Below are positions 17,711-29,250 of a stretch of 56,479 bases of DNA, piece after piece. Location of the stretch: NCBI GenBank assembly GCA_964630265.1, contig CAZVRW010000018.1:1-56479 (forward strand), written 5' to 3'. Within the stretch, counting starts at the first letter, position 1. Each line of letters starts with the position of its first letter. This DNA is from CAZBWP01 sp964630265. GTDB lineage: Bacteria; Pseudomonadota; Alphaproteobacteria; Rhodospirillales; Defluviicoccaceae. A model generated the notes under the pieces. The model ran no database searches. It worked only from the letters and a program-made list of their open reading frames with translations, and had not been told where the DNA came from. The position numbers and the translations under genes are program-made.

Positions 17711-19126
17711 TTGTCACAATTCTCCGACCTCGGTCTCGACGGGCCGATCCTCGCCGCGCTCACCACCGCGGGCTACGAGCGACCGACCCCGATCCAGAGC
17801 CAGGCCATTCCCCATGTGCTGAACGGCCGCGATCTGCTCGGCATCGCCGCCACCGGCACCGGCAAGACCGCGGCCTTTGCGCTGCCGATCCTGCAGCGCC
17901 TCGCCGCAACCACGGACGGCAAGGCCATCGTCCCGGCGCGCGGCACCTGCCGCGCCCTGGTGCTGGTGCCGACGCGTGAACTCGCTTCCCAGGTTGCCGA
18001 CAGCTTCCGCACCTATGGGCGGTCGCTCCGCCTGCACGTCGCCGTTATCGTCGGCGGCGTCGCCATCGGCCCGCAGATGACGGCGCTCGCCAAGGGCGTC
18101 GACGTTCTCGTGGCGACGCCGGGCCGGCTGCTCGATCATGTCGGTCGCGGCACCGTGCGCCTCGATCAGGCCGCCGTCCTCGTCCTCGACGAGGCCGATC
18201 ACATGCTCGATCTCGGCTTCATCCCCGATGTCCGCAAGCTGGTCGCCCGCATGCCGGCGCGGCGGCAGAGTCTGTTCTTCTCGGCGACCATGCCGCGGGA
18301 AATTCGGTCGCTCGCCGACGATTTCCTGAGCGATCCCGAGACCGTCGCGGTGACGCCGCAGGCGACGCCCGCCGAGCGCATCGACCAACAACTGATTCAC
18401 GTGGACGGCGGCCGCAAGAGCGATCTGCTCGCCGACATGCTCCGCCAGGGTGAGCACGGCCGGGTCCTGGTCTTCACCCGCACCAAGCGCGGCGCCGACC
18501 GGGTGGTGCGCGGGCTCACCGCCGCCCGCATCGGCGCCGTGGCGATCCACGGCAACAAGACCCAGAGCCAGCGCGAGCGGGCGCTGCACGGCTTCCGCAG
18601 CGGTCAGGCGCCGGTGCTGGTGGCGACGGACATCGCCGCCCGCGGCATCGACGTCGACGCCATCACGCTGGTGGTCAACTACGACCTGCCGCACGTCGCC
18701 GAAACCTACGTGCACCGCATCGGGCGGACGGCCCGCGCCGGCGCCGCCGGCGCCGCGGTCTCGTTCTGCAGCCCCGACGAGAAGCCCCTGCTGCGCGCCA
18801 TCGAAAAGCTGATTCGCCGCACTATCCCGGCGCAGGCCGATCCGTCGCCGGGCAGGGCAGCGGCGCGCGCCACTCCGGCGGTGCAAGAGCCACGTCCGAA
18901 GACGACGCCAAAATCGCCGCGCCCGGCCGCCCGGCCCAAGGCCCAGAAGCCGGCGCGCTCCGCCGCTGCGGCCGAGGAGCCGCTGCGCCGCGGTCCGGCC
19001 AAGCGTCTGGAAGATCTGCCGTTCATGCGCGCCAACGAGGAGCGTGTCCGCCCGGCAGCGACCCGTCCGGCCAAGCGCCGGCCGGCGCGCAAGGGGGGCG
19101 CCCGGGCGGCCGCACTGGCGGTCTGA
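17711..19126 (+). CDS. rhlE: DEAD-box ATP-dependent RNA helicase, RhlE-like
   Basis: The protein has the Q motif FSDLGLDGPILAAL with YERPTPIQSQAIP, motif I AATGTGKTAA, motif II VLDEADHMLD (DEAD), motif III FFSATMP and motif VI HRIGRTARAG. The last ~100 residues are basic and rich in Lys, Arg, Ala and Pro, as in RhlE-type tails that bind RNA. The start is TTG 17711, supported by GAAAGG eight bases upstream; a longer frame extends to 17579 without a credible initiation site. The product is 471 residues and should remodel rRNA or mRNA structures. Confidence 0.9.
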   Translation: MSQFSDLGLDGPILAALTTAGYERPTPIQSQAIPHVLNGRDLLGIAATGTGKTAAFALPILQRLAATTDGKAIVPARGTCRALVLVPTRELASQVADSFRTYGRSLRLHVAVIVGGVAIGPQMTALAKGVDVLVATPGRLLDHVGRGTVRLDQAAVLVLDEADHMLDLGFIPDVRKLVARMPARRQSLFFSATMPREIRSLADDFLSDPETVAVTPQATPAERIDQQLIHVDGGRKSDLLADMLRQGEHGRVLVFTRTKRGADRVVRGLTAARIGAVAIHGNKTQSQRERALHGFRSGQAPVLVATDIAARGIDVDAITLVVNYDLPHVAETYVHRIGRTARAGAAGAAVSFCSPDEKPLLRAIEKLIRRTIPAQADPSPGRAAARATPAVQEPRPKTTPKSPRPAARPKAQKPARSAAAAEEPLRRGPAKRLEDLPFMRANEERVRPAATRPAKRRPARKGGARAAALAV

Positions 19127-19325
19127 CCCTCCCGACAATCGTGCATCGGCCGCCGGCGGTTGCGCCCGGCGGCCGAGATCGCCAACATGGCAACGTGCTG
19201 CTTTGCTGCAGCGCCACGCGGCCGACGGTGCGCCGCGACCGGTCGCGTCGACGGCCGCGGAATTGGCATTGCGGTGGTCGTCGGCACCGGCCCGGTCGGG
19301 CGGACCGAAAGGGAGCACGTCGTCC

Positions 19326-20540
19326 ATGCCTTCTCGATCGATGGCGATGATCAGGGCCGTTCTGGTTGCCGTTCCGGTGGCTCTCGTCACGGCGACCGTC
19401 ACGGCGATCGTCCCCGCCGCGGCCGATTTCCCGGCGTGCGTCGCCGGCTTGCAGCGGGCGGCGGTGGCGGCCGGTGTCGGGGAGGACTTGGCCGCACGGG
19501 CGCTCGACATCGCCGAGCCCAACGCTCGGGTGCTCGAAATCTCGACCCTGCAACCCGAGTTCAAGACGCCGATCTGGGACTATCTCGCCTTTCTCGTCGA
19601 CGATCAGCGGATCGCCGACGGCCAGGCGATGCTGCGCCAGCACGACGCCATCCTCAGCGAGGCGGAGCGGCGCTTCGGCGTCGACCGGCACGTGGTCGTT
19701 GCCATCTGGGGGGTCGAGACCGATTACGGCCGCGAGGTCGGGCCGCACTTCCTGCCGCACGCGCTGGCGACGCTCACCTGCGCCGGCGGGCGGCGCACCG
19801 AGTTCTGGCGGAGCGAATTGATCGCCGCCCTGCAACTGGTCGACCGCGGCGATCTGACGCTGGACGACCTGCATGGCTCGTGGGCCGGCGCTTTCGGTCA
19901 GACCCAGTTCATTCCCACCACCTACCGGCGGCTGGCCATCGATTTCGACGGCGACGGCCGGCGCGATCTGGTGCGCTCGGTCGCCGATGCCCTCGGCTCC
20001 ACCGCCAACTACCTGCACCGGGCGGGTTGGCGGACGGGAGCGCCCTGGATGATCGAAGTCAAGGTTCCCGCCGGCTACAGCGGGCCGACCGGGCGGCAGG
20101 ACCGGGCGTCGCTGGCCACCTGGGACCGGCGCGGCGTGGTGCGGGCCGATGGCGCGCGGCTGACGGGGGCGCGCGAGGCGGGGCTGCTGCTGCCGGCCGG
20201 TCCGGCCGGGCCGGGCTTCCTGGTGTTCCGTAACTTCGACGCGATCTACGCCTACAATCACGCCGAGTCCTACGCCCTGGCGATCTCGCATCTGGCCGAC
20301 CGCATGGCCGGCCTGCCGGCGTTGCGCACCGCCTGGCCCACCGACGATCCCGGCCTGTCGCGGGCCGAGCGGCGCCGGTTGCAGGAATTATTGATCGCCC
20401 GCGGCTACGACATCGGCGAGGTCGACGGCCGCATCGGCAGCCGCACCCGCGCCGCCATCCGCGAGGCGGAAACGAGCCTTGGCATGCCGCCCACCGGCCG
20501 CGCCGGCCAAGCCATCTACCGCGCCCTCGGCGGCGGCTGA
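19326..20540 (+). CDS. mltB: Membrane-bound lytic murein transglycosylase, MltB family
   Basis: This 404-residue exported protein has a signal segment (ATG 19326; later ATGs at 19341 and 19347 are possible) and the SLT_2/MltB domain with the catalytic Glu in VVAIWGVETDYG and the substrate motif GSWAGAFGQTQFIPTTYRRL. The last 60 residues (LQELLIARGYDIGEVDGRIG) are a PG_binding_1 domain. It cleaves peptidoglycan glycan strands to 1,6-anhydro products. No lipobox is seen, so it may be soluble or anchored by an uncleaved signal. Confidence 0.92.
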   Translation: MPSRSMAMIRAVLVAVPVALVTATVTAIVPAAADFPACVAGLQRAAVAAGVGEDLAARALDIAEPNARVLEISTLQPEFKTPIWDYLAFLVDDQRIADGQAMLRQHDAILSEAERRFGVDRHVVVAIWGVETDYGREVGPHFLPHALATLTCAGGRRTEFWRSELIAALQLVDRGDLTLDDLHGSWAGAFGQTQFIPTTYRRLAIDFDGDGRRDLVRSVADALGSTANYLHRAGWRTGAPWMIEVKVPAGYSGPTGRQDRASLATWDRRGVVRADGARLTGAREAGLLLPAGPAGPGFLVFRNFDAIYAYNHAESYALAISHLADRMAGLPALRTAWPTDDPGLSRAERRRLQELLIARGYDIGEVDGRIGSRTRAAIREAETSLGMPPTGRAGQAIYRALGGG

Positions 20541-20673
20541 GCGCCCGCCGGCCCATGGGAGAGGCGAACGCGCGTCACGCCGCGAACCCCACCCGACACC
20601 GCCATCCACGGCGCCCCGCTCCACATGCGTCATCGCGAACCCAGCGCGGCGATCCGGAAATGCCGCGTACCAT

Positions 20674-20705
20674 GATCAGGCCCGTGAGCGATCAGGCCCG
20701 TGAGC
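20674..20705. repeat. 16-bp tandem duplication
   Basis: GATCAGGCCCGTGAGC occurs twice back to back (20674-20689, 20690-20705). It lies in the 535-bp gap 20541-21075 between mltB and a small secreted protein gene, for which I see no convincing gene. Confidence 0.85.
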
Positions 20706-20751
20706 GCCGGCCCTGGATCGCCGCCCTTGACCGACCGCCACCGCCGGTTAT

Positions 20752-20796
20752 CTGACGCGGTAAAGGCTGACGCGGTAAGGGCTGACGCGGTAAGGG
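20752..20796. repeat. Three 15-bp tandem repeats
   Basis: CTGACGCGGTAARGG is repeated three times (20752, 20767, 20782), with a fourth degenerate copy following. Because the unit is a multiple of three it would encode an ADAVR-type repeat in one frame, but that frame lacks other gene features. Confidence 0.85.
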
Positions 20797-20873
20797 CTGG
20801 CGGGGCAAAGTCTGGAAGGGGTCCGAAAACTTCCAAGTCGCCCTGGTTGGGCGGAACAGAAAATCCAATCTAT

Positions 20874-20908
20874 CCTACAAAATCCTACTTTACCCTACAA
20901 AATCCTAC
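20874..20908. repeat. 15-bp direct repeat with 20-bp period in an AT-rich patch
   Basis: CCTACAAAATCCTAC is present at 20874-20888 and 20894-20908, and each copy itself contains two CCTAC words. The patch is much richer in A+T than its surroundings and lies about 165 bp before the small secreted protein gene. It could be a regulator-binding array or a recombination remnant. Confidence 0.7.
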
Positions 20909-21075
20909 ATTTTCACGTCGCGGAAGGGGGCAACGCCAGGATCGACCTGGGGTTTTGCCCGATTTTCGCGTCCGGACCCTGGAATTTCTGGGCGACATCG
21001 ATACTGAAAGTGACTTGGTGTCGGTCGGAGCGGCAACCATGTGACAAGCGCTGAATTTGGCTGGAGGAGGTCTCG

Positions 21076-21423
21076 ATGCGTATCGACCGTTGGCCGATTT
21101 CGACGTCCGTCGCGGCGCTCTCCCTCGCGCTCTTCCTCGGTGCCGCCGGCAATGCCAATGGCCAGCGCCACGTCGACTCGCGGCGATGTTCGGCGGAGGT
21201 CGAACGGGAACTGCAACGGCTTGGTCTCAGTCTTGAACAACTCACCCGCAGGCGTTGGATCGTCGACGAGACGGTCAGCCAGGGCAGCCGCAACGTTTGG
21301 GGCTTCTGGTTCCTGGGCCGCCCGCCGACGTGCGAGACCGGCGACCTGCGTATCGATCTGAGCACCACCTGCGGCGTCCGCTCGGTCAGGACGCGCGGCG
21401 GCTGCTCTCATCCCGGCCTTTAA
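21076..21423 (+). CDS. Small secreted cysteine-containing protein of unknown function
   Basis: This 115-residue protein has a strong ribosome-binding site (GGAGGAGG) just before ATG 21076 and a clear signal peptide (ISTSVAALSLALFLGAAGNA). The mature part has four cysteines that could form two disulfides (RRCSAEVE, PTCETGD, TTCGVRS, GGCSHPG). No family was recognised. The good initiation site and signal peptide argue that it is real. It is monocistronic, with a repeat-rich region upstream and tRNA-Arg on the opposite strand downstream. Confidence 0.7.
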   Translation: MRIDRWPISTSVAALSLALFLGAAGNANGQRHVDSRRCSAEVERELQRLGLSLEQLTRRRWIVDETVSQGSRNVWGFWFLGRPPTCETGDLRIDLSTTCGVRSVRTRGGCSHPGL

Positions 21424-21667
21424 ACGATCGTCCGCGGGACGGTCTGGGAGATTCGGCGCTCCTTCGGCCGCATGTCCATCGACCCGTCCCGCTCGATCGG
21501 GGAGGTGGACGGTCTTTTGGCGCGTGCAAGGGCTGGTCGGCTCGCCGGCCGGCGTGCGCGTCGCTCCGATGCGCCGCGATCGGCGCGGACGTGGCGCTTT
21601 CCGCCCGCATCCGCTGCCGGGCGTGCGCACGGGGCGCGACCGAAATCCTCTAAAGCTTTGTTTATAT

Positions 21668-21744
21668 TGGCGCACCCGGGAGGACTCGAACCCCCAACCT
21701 CCTGATCCGTAGTCAGACGCTCTATCCAATTGAGCTACGGGTGC
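21668..21744 (-). tRNA. tRNA-Arg (anticodon ACG)
   Basis: The reverse strand folds as a 77-base tRNA: acceptor GCACCCG pairs with CGGGTGC, the discriminator is G and CCA is encoded. The anticodon arm is TCTGA-CTACGGA-TCAGG, giving anticodon ACG. The T loop has GTTCGAG. ACG is normally edited to ICG by TadA and reads CGU, CGC and CGA. Confidence 0.96.
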
Positions 21745-21987
21745 CGGCGTCGGGCGGGGCGCATGGGCGGCGTCCGCCGACGGAGCGCGGGACACTATCG
21801 CACTGCGGCGGCGGCCGCAAGACCGCGGCGCGGGGGCGAGCCAAAACGGTCCTTGTTCGCTGATTTCCGCTTGGGCTATTGTCAGGCCATCAAGATCAAG
21901 TGTCGGATGCCGGTGCCGGATCCGATCAGGGGTGTCATCGATGCGACCCGCAGCCGGTCGCATGCTCGGACAAAGGCGAATGACTTA

Positions 21988-23073
21988 ATGGGGTTCCCAC
22001 TTCGCACGGCCGCCGGGGTGGCGGCGGTTCTCGTGCTGTCCGCATGCAATACGCTGTGGCCGTCGACGCAAGCGCCGGAGCCGGCGGCGACACAGACGAC
22101 CACCGCGGCCCCCGGCGGCATGTCCCGCTTCGAGGTGCCGGCGATTGCTCCGGGGCAGCCGACCGGCACGGCCGTCGGCGAGCGGGTCGAGCGGTTGCGC
22201 GGCGAGCTGGGGCAACTGCAGGGGCAGTTGATCGACCAGAACGCCCGGTTGCAGGATCTCCGTGCCCAGGTGGTCAGCGATGCCGAGCGCTATCACGGCA
22301 CCGTCGCCGCCATCAACGCCCGGCTGCAGATCGGCACCACCCCCGGCAACCCGATCCTGGTGCAGCAGTTCAACAGCGCCAGTGGTGACCTCGACCAGTT
22401 GGTGGCCGACGTCGCCGCCATGAACCAGCTGGCCACGGACGTCACCGCTTCGTCGAATATGGCCGCCTATCTGTCCGAGGCGACGCGCTCCACCTTTGCG
22501 CTCTCCGGCGCCATCGACGAAGATCATCGGCAGCTCGCCGTCCTCCAGGACGAGGTCGACCGCACCGCCGTGCTTGTCGATCGGGTGCTGACCGAGCTCA
22601 GCGATGAGATCCGCCGGCAGAGCGACTTCATCGCCGTCGAGCGGGGCAACCTGAACACCATAGCGTCGGGGATTCGTGCCGGTCAGTTCTATGGCGGCAC
22701 CCTGATGCAGCGCAGCTCCGCCGGGGGAGGGCCGTCGGTCGGTCCGCCGACGTCCCTGGGCACGGCATCGAGTCGGCGGCCACTGATGGTCATCCGCTTC
22801 GAGCGCGACGTGGTGGATTACCAATCGACGCTCTACAACGCGGTCAGCGAGACTTTGGATCGACGCCCGAACGCCACCTTCGATCTGGTCGGCGTCGCCC
22901 CGTCGGAGGGCGACCCCGGGCGGGTCGCCCTGGACACCACCAAGGCGCGCCGGCAGGCCGATTCCGTCCGGCGCACCCTCGTCGACATGGGCCTGCCGCC
23001 GACCCGCGTCGCCGTCTCCACGGCGATCAGCGAAACCGCCCGCGTCAACGAGGTTCGGCTCTACATCCGCTGA
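21988..23073 (+). CDS. Putative outer-membrane lipoprotein with coiled coil and OmpA-like C-terminus
   Basis: From ATG 21988 the 361-residue protein starts GFPLRTAAGVAAVLVLSACN, a lipoprotein signal with lipobox LSAC. The middle (residues ~65-215) is helical with heptad-like patterns (VERLRGELGQLQGQLIDQNA). The end (DTTKARRQADSVRRTLVDMG through NEVRLYIR) resembles the OmpA peptidoglycan-binding fold. It may tether the outer membrane to the wall. A longer frame starts at ATG 21907 but lacks an N-terminal signal. It is followed by gpt on the same strand. Confidence 0.78.
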   Translation: MGFPLRTAAGVAAVLVLSACNTLWPSTQAPEPAATQTTTAAPGGMSRFEVPAIAPGQPTGTAVGERVERLRGELGQLQGQLIDQNARLQDLRAQVVSDAERYHGTVAAINARLQIGTTPGNPILVQQFNSASGDLDQLVADVAAMNQLATDVTASSNMAAYLSEATRSTFALSGAIDEDHRQLAVLQDEVDRTAVLVDRVLTELSDEIRRQSDFIAVERGNLNTIASGIRAGQFYGGTLMQRSSAGGGPSVGPPTSLGTASSRRPLMVIRFERDVVDYQSTLYNAVSETLDRRPNATFDLVGVAPSEGDPGRVALDTTKARRQADSVRRTLVDMGLPPTRVAVSTAISETARVNEVRLYIR

Positions 23074-23144
23074 GCCCAGGATCCACTGAGCCCAGGGCGC
23101 GGAGGTTCCGGTGCGCCCCGTAATCACCCGAGGTTGAGGTGCCG

Positions 23145-23615
23145 ATGCCGGTGGATACCGCCAACGACTCCCGCATCCATGCCGTCTCCTGGCACGAGAC
23201 CCACCGTGATGCGGTGGATCTCGCGGCGCGCGTCGCGGCGCTCGGTGACTGGCAGGGACTGATCGCCATCAGCCGTGGCGGCCTGGTGCCGGCGGCGGTG
23301 ATTTCCCGCGCCCTCGGTCTCAGGGTCATCGAAACCCTCTGCATCGCCAGCTACGACGGCCAGACCAAGGGCTCGCTCCAGGTGCTGAAGAGCGCCGGCG
23401 CCAGCGTCGGCGATGGTGCCGGCTGGCTGATGGTCGACGATCTGGTCGACAGCGGCGCGACGGCGGCGGCGGCGCGGCGGCTGTTTCCCGCCGCCCATTT
23501 CGCCACGCTTTATGCCAAGCCCGCCGGCAAGCCGCTGGTCGATTCCTTCATCCGCGAGGTGCCGCAGAGTGTCTGGATCGACTTTCCCTGGGACCGGAGG
23601 CCGGCCAACCCCTAG
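23145..23615 (+). CDS. gpt: Xanthine (guanine) phosphoribosyltransferase
   Basis: This 156-residue type I phosphoribosyltransferase has the PRPP-binding motif WLMVDDLVDSGATA and an N-terminal loop LIAISRGGLVPAAVISRALG. The order and the ending (VWIDFPWD) match bacterial Gpt, which salvages xanthine and guanine to nucleotides. ATG 23145 follows GAGG by five bases; GTG 23139 is an alternative. The TAG stop lies inside the terminal inverted repeat of the following palindromic element. Confidence 0.9.
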   Translation: MPVDTANDSRIHAVSWHETHRDAVDLAARVAALGDWQGLIAISRGGLVPAAVISRALGLRVIETLCIASYDGQTKGSLQVLKSAGASVGDGAGWLMVDDLVDSGATAAAARRLFPAAHFATLYAKPAGKPLVDSFIREVPQSVWIDFPWDRRPANP

Positions 23616-23728
23616 AGCACGATCATGCCACCCGGAAACGGGTGTCACGTGGATCCTGCTCTGGACCATGGGATGAGAGCAGGATTCACGCGTTCGATGG
23701 AAAACCAACGAACACGATCCTGCTCTAG
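23612..23728. repeat. 117-bp palindromic intergenic repeat (REP/MITE-like)
   Basis: The element begins CTAGAGCACGATCATG and ends with the imperfect reverse complement CACGATCCTGCTCTAG (about 14 of 16 positions paired). Inside is a second inverted repeat: GGATCCTGCTCT (23651-23662) against AGAGCAGGATTC (23675-23686). The layout resembles alphaproteobacterial intergenic REP-like elements. It fills the gap between gpt and ssb and contributes the gpt stop codon. Confidence 0.75.
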
Positions 23729-23806
23729 CGCCGCTCGGCATCGGCGTGTAGGCTTCTCAGAAGCGCCCGGCCGGGCGCCAAGCGGTGTAACGAAAGCGGC
23801 GAAGCG

Positions 23807-24334
23807 ATGGCTGGTTCGGTGAACAAGGTGATCCTGGTGGGCAACCTCGGACGCGATCCCGAGGTGCGGACGACGCAGGACGGCACGAAGGTGGTGAACC
23901 TGTCGCTGGCGACGTCGGAACGTTGGCGCGACCGGCAGTCCGGCGAACAGCGCGAACGCACGGAGTGGCATCGGGTCGTCGTCTTCAACGAGCGGCTCGC
24001 CGACGTCGCCGAGCGGTTCCTGCGCAAAGGCGCCAAGATCTACGTCGAAGGCGCCTTGCAGACCCGCAAGTGGCAGGGCAACGACGGCCAGGAACGCTAT
24101 TCGACGGAGGTGGTGCTGCAGCGCTTTCGCGGCGAACTGACGATGCTGGACAGCCGTGGCGAAGGCGGCGGCGGTTACGGCGGCGGTGGCGGCTATGATC
24201 CCGGTTTCGGCGACGGGCCGGGTGGCCCCGGCGGCGGCGACCCCGGCTTCGACGAGCCGGGGGCCAGTGGTCGCCGCGGCGCCCCCTCGGGGCCCCCTCG
24301 GGCCGCCGACCTGGACGACGATATTCCATTCTGA
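23807..24334 (+). CDS. ssb: Single-stranded DNA-binding protein
   Basis: This 175-residue protein has the OB fold (VNKVILVGNLGRDPEVRTTQ, TEWHRVVVFN, IYVEGALQTRKWQ), a glycine-rich disordered linker and the acidic tip DLDDDIPF that recruits repair proteins. It forms tetramers that coat single-stranded DNA during replication and repair. The gene is monocistronic, and an assembly gap begins 24 bases after the stop. Confidence 0.97.
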   Translation: MAGSVNKVILVGNLGRDPEVRTTQDGTKVVNLSLATSERWRDRQSGEQRERTEWHRVVVFNERLADVAERFLRKGAKIYVEGALQTRKWQGNDGQERYSTEVVLQRFRGELTMLDSRGEGGGGYGGGGGYDPGFGDGPGGPGGGDPGFDEPGASGRRGAPSGPPRAADLDDDIPF

Positions 24335-24358
24335 TGCGCCCCCTATTCTGATGCGCCC

Positions 24359-24458
24359 NNNNNNNNNNNNNNNNNNNNNNNNNNNNNNNNNNNNNNNNNN
24401 NNNNNNNNNNNNNNNNNNNNNNNNNNNNNNNNNNNNNNNNNNNNNNNNNNNNNNNNNN
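24359..24458. other. Assembly gap (100 N) between ssb and gyrA
   Basis: Exactly 100 N indicate a scaffold join of unknown real length. The left flank ends in a direct repeat of ATTCTGATGCGCCC (one copy overlapping the ssb stop, one touching the gap), so the missing piece may be a longer tandem array. The right flank is G-rich and forms a GCGGGGC/GCCCCGC hairpin. Confidence 0.95.
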
Positions 24459-24566
24459 CAGCGGTTCGTGCGGCGGGGCGGGGCGGCGTGTTGAAGCCCC
24501 GCCGTCTGTCATGCTAGTGTCGCACTGCACAAAAACTGACCCTCTGAGTTTTCGGAAAATCCGTCC

Positions 24567-27407
<2,841 letters not shown>

Positions 27408-27435
27408 GCCCGGGCCCGGGCAGGAAGGATGATAG

Positions 27436-27975
27436 ATGAGTGAGATATTTCCGCCGCGGGTCGGGGTCTACCCCGGTACCTTCGATCCGGTGACCAACGG
27501 TCACATGGACATCATCGAGCGGGCGACCCACGTGGTCCACAAGCTGATCATTGCCGTCGCCGCCAATCCCGGCAAGACACCGTTGTTCACGCTGGAGGAG
27601 CGATGCGAGATCCTGCGGGAACAAGTGCGGCTGATGACCCGGGGCGATGGCCGGTTCGTCGAGGTCCGGCCGTTCTCCACCTTGTTGATGCGCTTCGTCA
27701 ACGACGTGGGCGCGACGCTGATCCTGCGAGGCCTGCGCGCCGTATCGGATTTCGAGTACGAATTTCAGATGGCAACCATCAACGCGCGGCTGAACGACGA
27801 CGTGGAGACGGTGTTCCTGACGGCCTCGGAGAACCATCAGTTCATCGCCTCGAGCTTCGTCAAGGAGATCGCCCGGCTCGGCGGTGATATCCGGTCACTG
27901 GTGCCGCCGGAGGTGGCGCGGCGGACGTATGAGAAACTGGTGGCGCAGGGGCAGGCGGCGGCGAACGTGCTGTGA
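27436..27975 (+). CDS. coaD: Phosphopantetheine adenylyltransferase
   Basis: This 179-residue nucleotidyltransferase starts with VGVYPGTFDPVTNGHMDIIE, containing the T/HxGH nucleotide-binding motif, and has the ISSS/KE-type region FIASSFVKEIARLGGD near the end. It makes dephospho-CoA from 4'-phosphopantetheine and ATP. The gene follows gyrA by 28 bp with GGAAGG upstream of ATG 27436, and is probably co-transcribed with it. Confidence 0.97.
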   Translation: MSEIFPPRVGVYPGTFDPVTNGHMDIIERATHVVHKLIIAVAANPGKTPLFTLEERCEILREQVRLMTRGDGRFVEVRPFSTLLMRFVNDVGATLILRGLRAVSDFEYEFQMATINARLNDDVETVFLTASENHQFIASSFVKEIARLGGDIRSLVPPEVARRTYEKLVAQGQAAANVL

Positions 27976-28046
27976 TCGGTCCGGCAGCGTCCCCATGCGT
28001 TGACCGGGCCCGGCCGCTGACCGTATGGTTCGGCCTCGCTTAAAGC

Positions 28047-28122
28047 GGGCGCGTAGCTCAGTTGGCAGAGCATCTGACTTTTAATCAGAGGGTCCGGGGT
28101 TCGAATCCCCGCGCGCCTACCA
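28047..28122 (+). tRNA. tRNA-Lys (anticodon TTT)
   Basis: A 76-base cloverleaf: acceptor GGGCGCG pairs with CGCGCCT (first pair G-U), the anticodon stem CTGA/TCAG encloses CTTTTAA with anticodon TTT, the T arm has GGTTCGAATCC, and CCA is encoded. It follows coaD. Confidence 0.97.
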
Positions 28123-28537
28123 CAAAAACAAGTGGTTGCGGAAACCTTGGTCGACGTTTCTACAGGCAAAAACGGGCCAGGGTCCCTCGGGCGTAATGAA
28201 AACCGGCACGCCACGGGAAAAGCCGCAGTCTCGCAAGCGCCTCGAGAGCGATGCGCGCGCACGCGTGCTTCCGCGCTTTCGCGTCGGACGCATCGCGGGG
28301 TCCACGCCATGCACGCCGCCTGAGCCGCCGGCGTCCCTGTGGCAAGGGACGGTCCGTCGAGCATGGCAGTGATTAGGGTTTAAGGTTAAAGGGGGCTTTA
28401 TCCCGGCACGGCGCAGTTGAATCCGATCGACCACGTTGTTGCGATCCGCTATTGCTGATGCCACACCCGTGCCGGATCGCCGGCTTGCCGGACGGCCCGC
28501 CACCATCTCGACCGTTCTCACCCACCGAAGTGTTCGC
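28123..28537. other. 415-bp intergenic region without a supported gene
   Basis: The region between tRNA-Lys and the methyltransferase gene holds no ORF with family or translation signals. One perfect 7-bp hairpin is present: CGTCCCT (28332-28338), loop GTGGCA, AGGGACG (28345-28351), without a T tract. Confidence 0.5.
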
Positions 28538-29152
28538 ATGTCTGCAGACGTCGACCTGCCGCTGACCCACCAGCCGGCGCCGCTGACCGAGAACGCCGCC
28601 CTCCTGTTTGCCCGGGAATGGCTGGCGGCGCCGTTGCGCGTCGCCGCCATCGCCCCATCGGGCCGCCGCTTGGCGTCGCTGATCACGTCGGAACTCGACG
28701 CCACCAGCGCGCCGGTGATCGAACTCGGGCCCGGCACCGGCGTCTTCACCCGCGCCCTGATCGCCAGGGGCATTCCGGAGGAGGCGCTGGCGCTGGTCGA
28801 GGCAAGCGCCCGTTTCGCCGATCGGCTCACGGTCGCTTTTCCCCGCGCCGCGGTGTTTGGCATGGATGCCGCCCGCCTGCGCATGGTGACGCCGTTCGGC
28901 GCGAACGCTGCGGGGGCCGTGATCAGCGGCCTGCCATTGCCGTCGCTGCCGCCGCGCACGGTTTGCGGCGTGCTCGCCGGCGCCCTTCGCAACCTGCGCC
29001 CCGACGGGGCCATCTATCAATTCACCTATGGCTGGTGCTGTCCGGTCCCGCGCCGTCTCCTCGACCAACTGGGCCTGAAGTCCGAGCGGCTCGGCCGCGT
29101 CATCGCCAACCTGCCGCCGGCCGCGGTCTACCGGCTGTCGCGGCGGGAGTGA
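28538..29152 (+). CDS. Class I SAM methyltransferase, phospholipid N-methyltransferase (PmtA)-like
   Basis: The 204-residue protein starts its fold with a helical lead (FAREWLAAPLRVAAIAPSGR) and the SAM motif VIELGPGTGVFTRALIARG. The APSGRRLA segment and overall length resemble Rhodobacter-type PmtA and rRNA-dimethylase-like phospholipid N-methyltransferases, which methylate phosphatidylethanolamine toward phosphatidylcholine. ATG 28538 is chosen; an upstream ATG at 28436 adds 34 residues without a clear role. The catalytic assignment is by resemblance only. Confidence 0.72.
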   Translation: MSADVDLPLTHQPAPLTENAALLFAREWLAAPLRVAAIAPSGRRLASLITSELDATSAPVIELGPGTGVFTRALIARGIPEEALALVEASARFADRLTVAFPRAAVFGMDAARLRMVTPFGANAAGAVISGLPLPSLPPRTVCGVLAGALRNLRPDGAIYQFTYGWCCPVPRRLLDQLGLKSERLGRVIANLPPAAVYRLSRRE

Positions 29153-29250
29153 TCCCCATCCAGGCCGTTCCATCCCGTTGGCCAAGGTGATTGCCGGCGA
29201 TTGCCGCCGGTGGCCGGCGTGATCCGCTGGTCGGCAACCGTCGCGGGCCC

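Noticed and set aside
20700..21044. Possible 114-residue protein with ADAVR repeats
   Set aside because: It is driven by the 15-bp tandem repeat and has no ribosome-binding site, domain or typical codon pattern.
20905..21963. Minus-strand open frame containing AQLDRASDYGSGGWGFESS
   Set aside because: This is the well-known spurious translation of a tRNA gene; it covers the tRNA-Arg at 21668-21744.
24474..24500. GC hairpin to the right of the first gap as ssb terminator
   Set aside because: No T tract follows and the distance to ssb is unknown because of the gap.
27837..28364. Minus-strand open frame containing GRRAGIRTPDPLIKSQMLCQ
   Set aside because: It is the spurious translation of the tRNA-Lys at 28047-28122.
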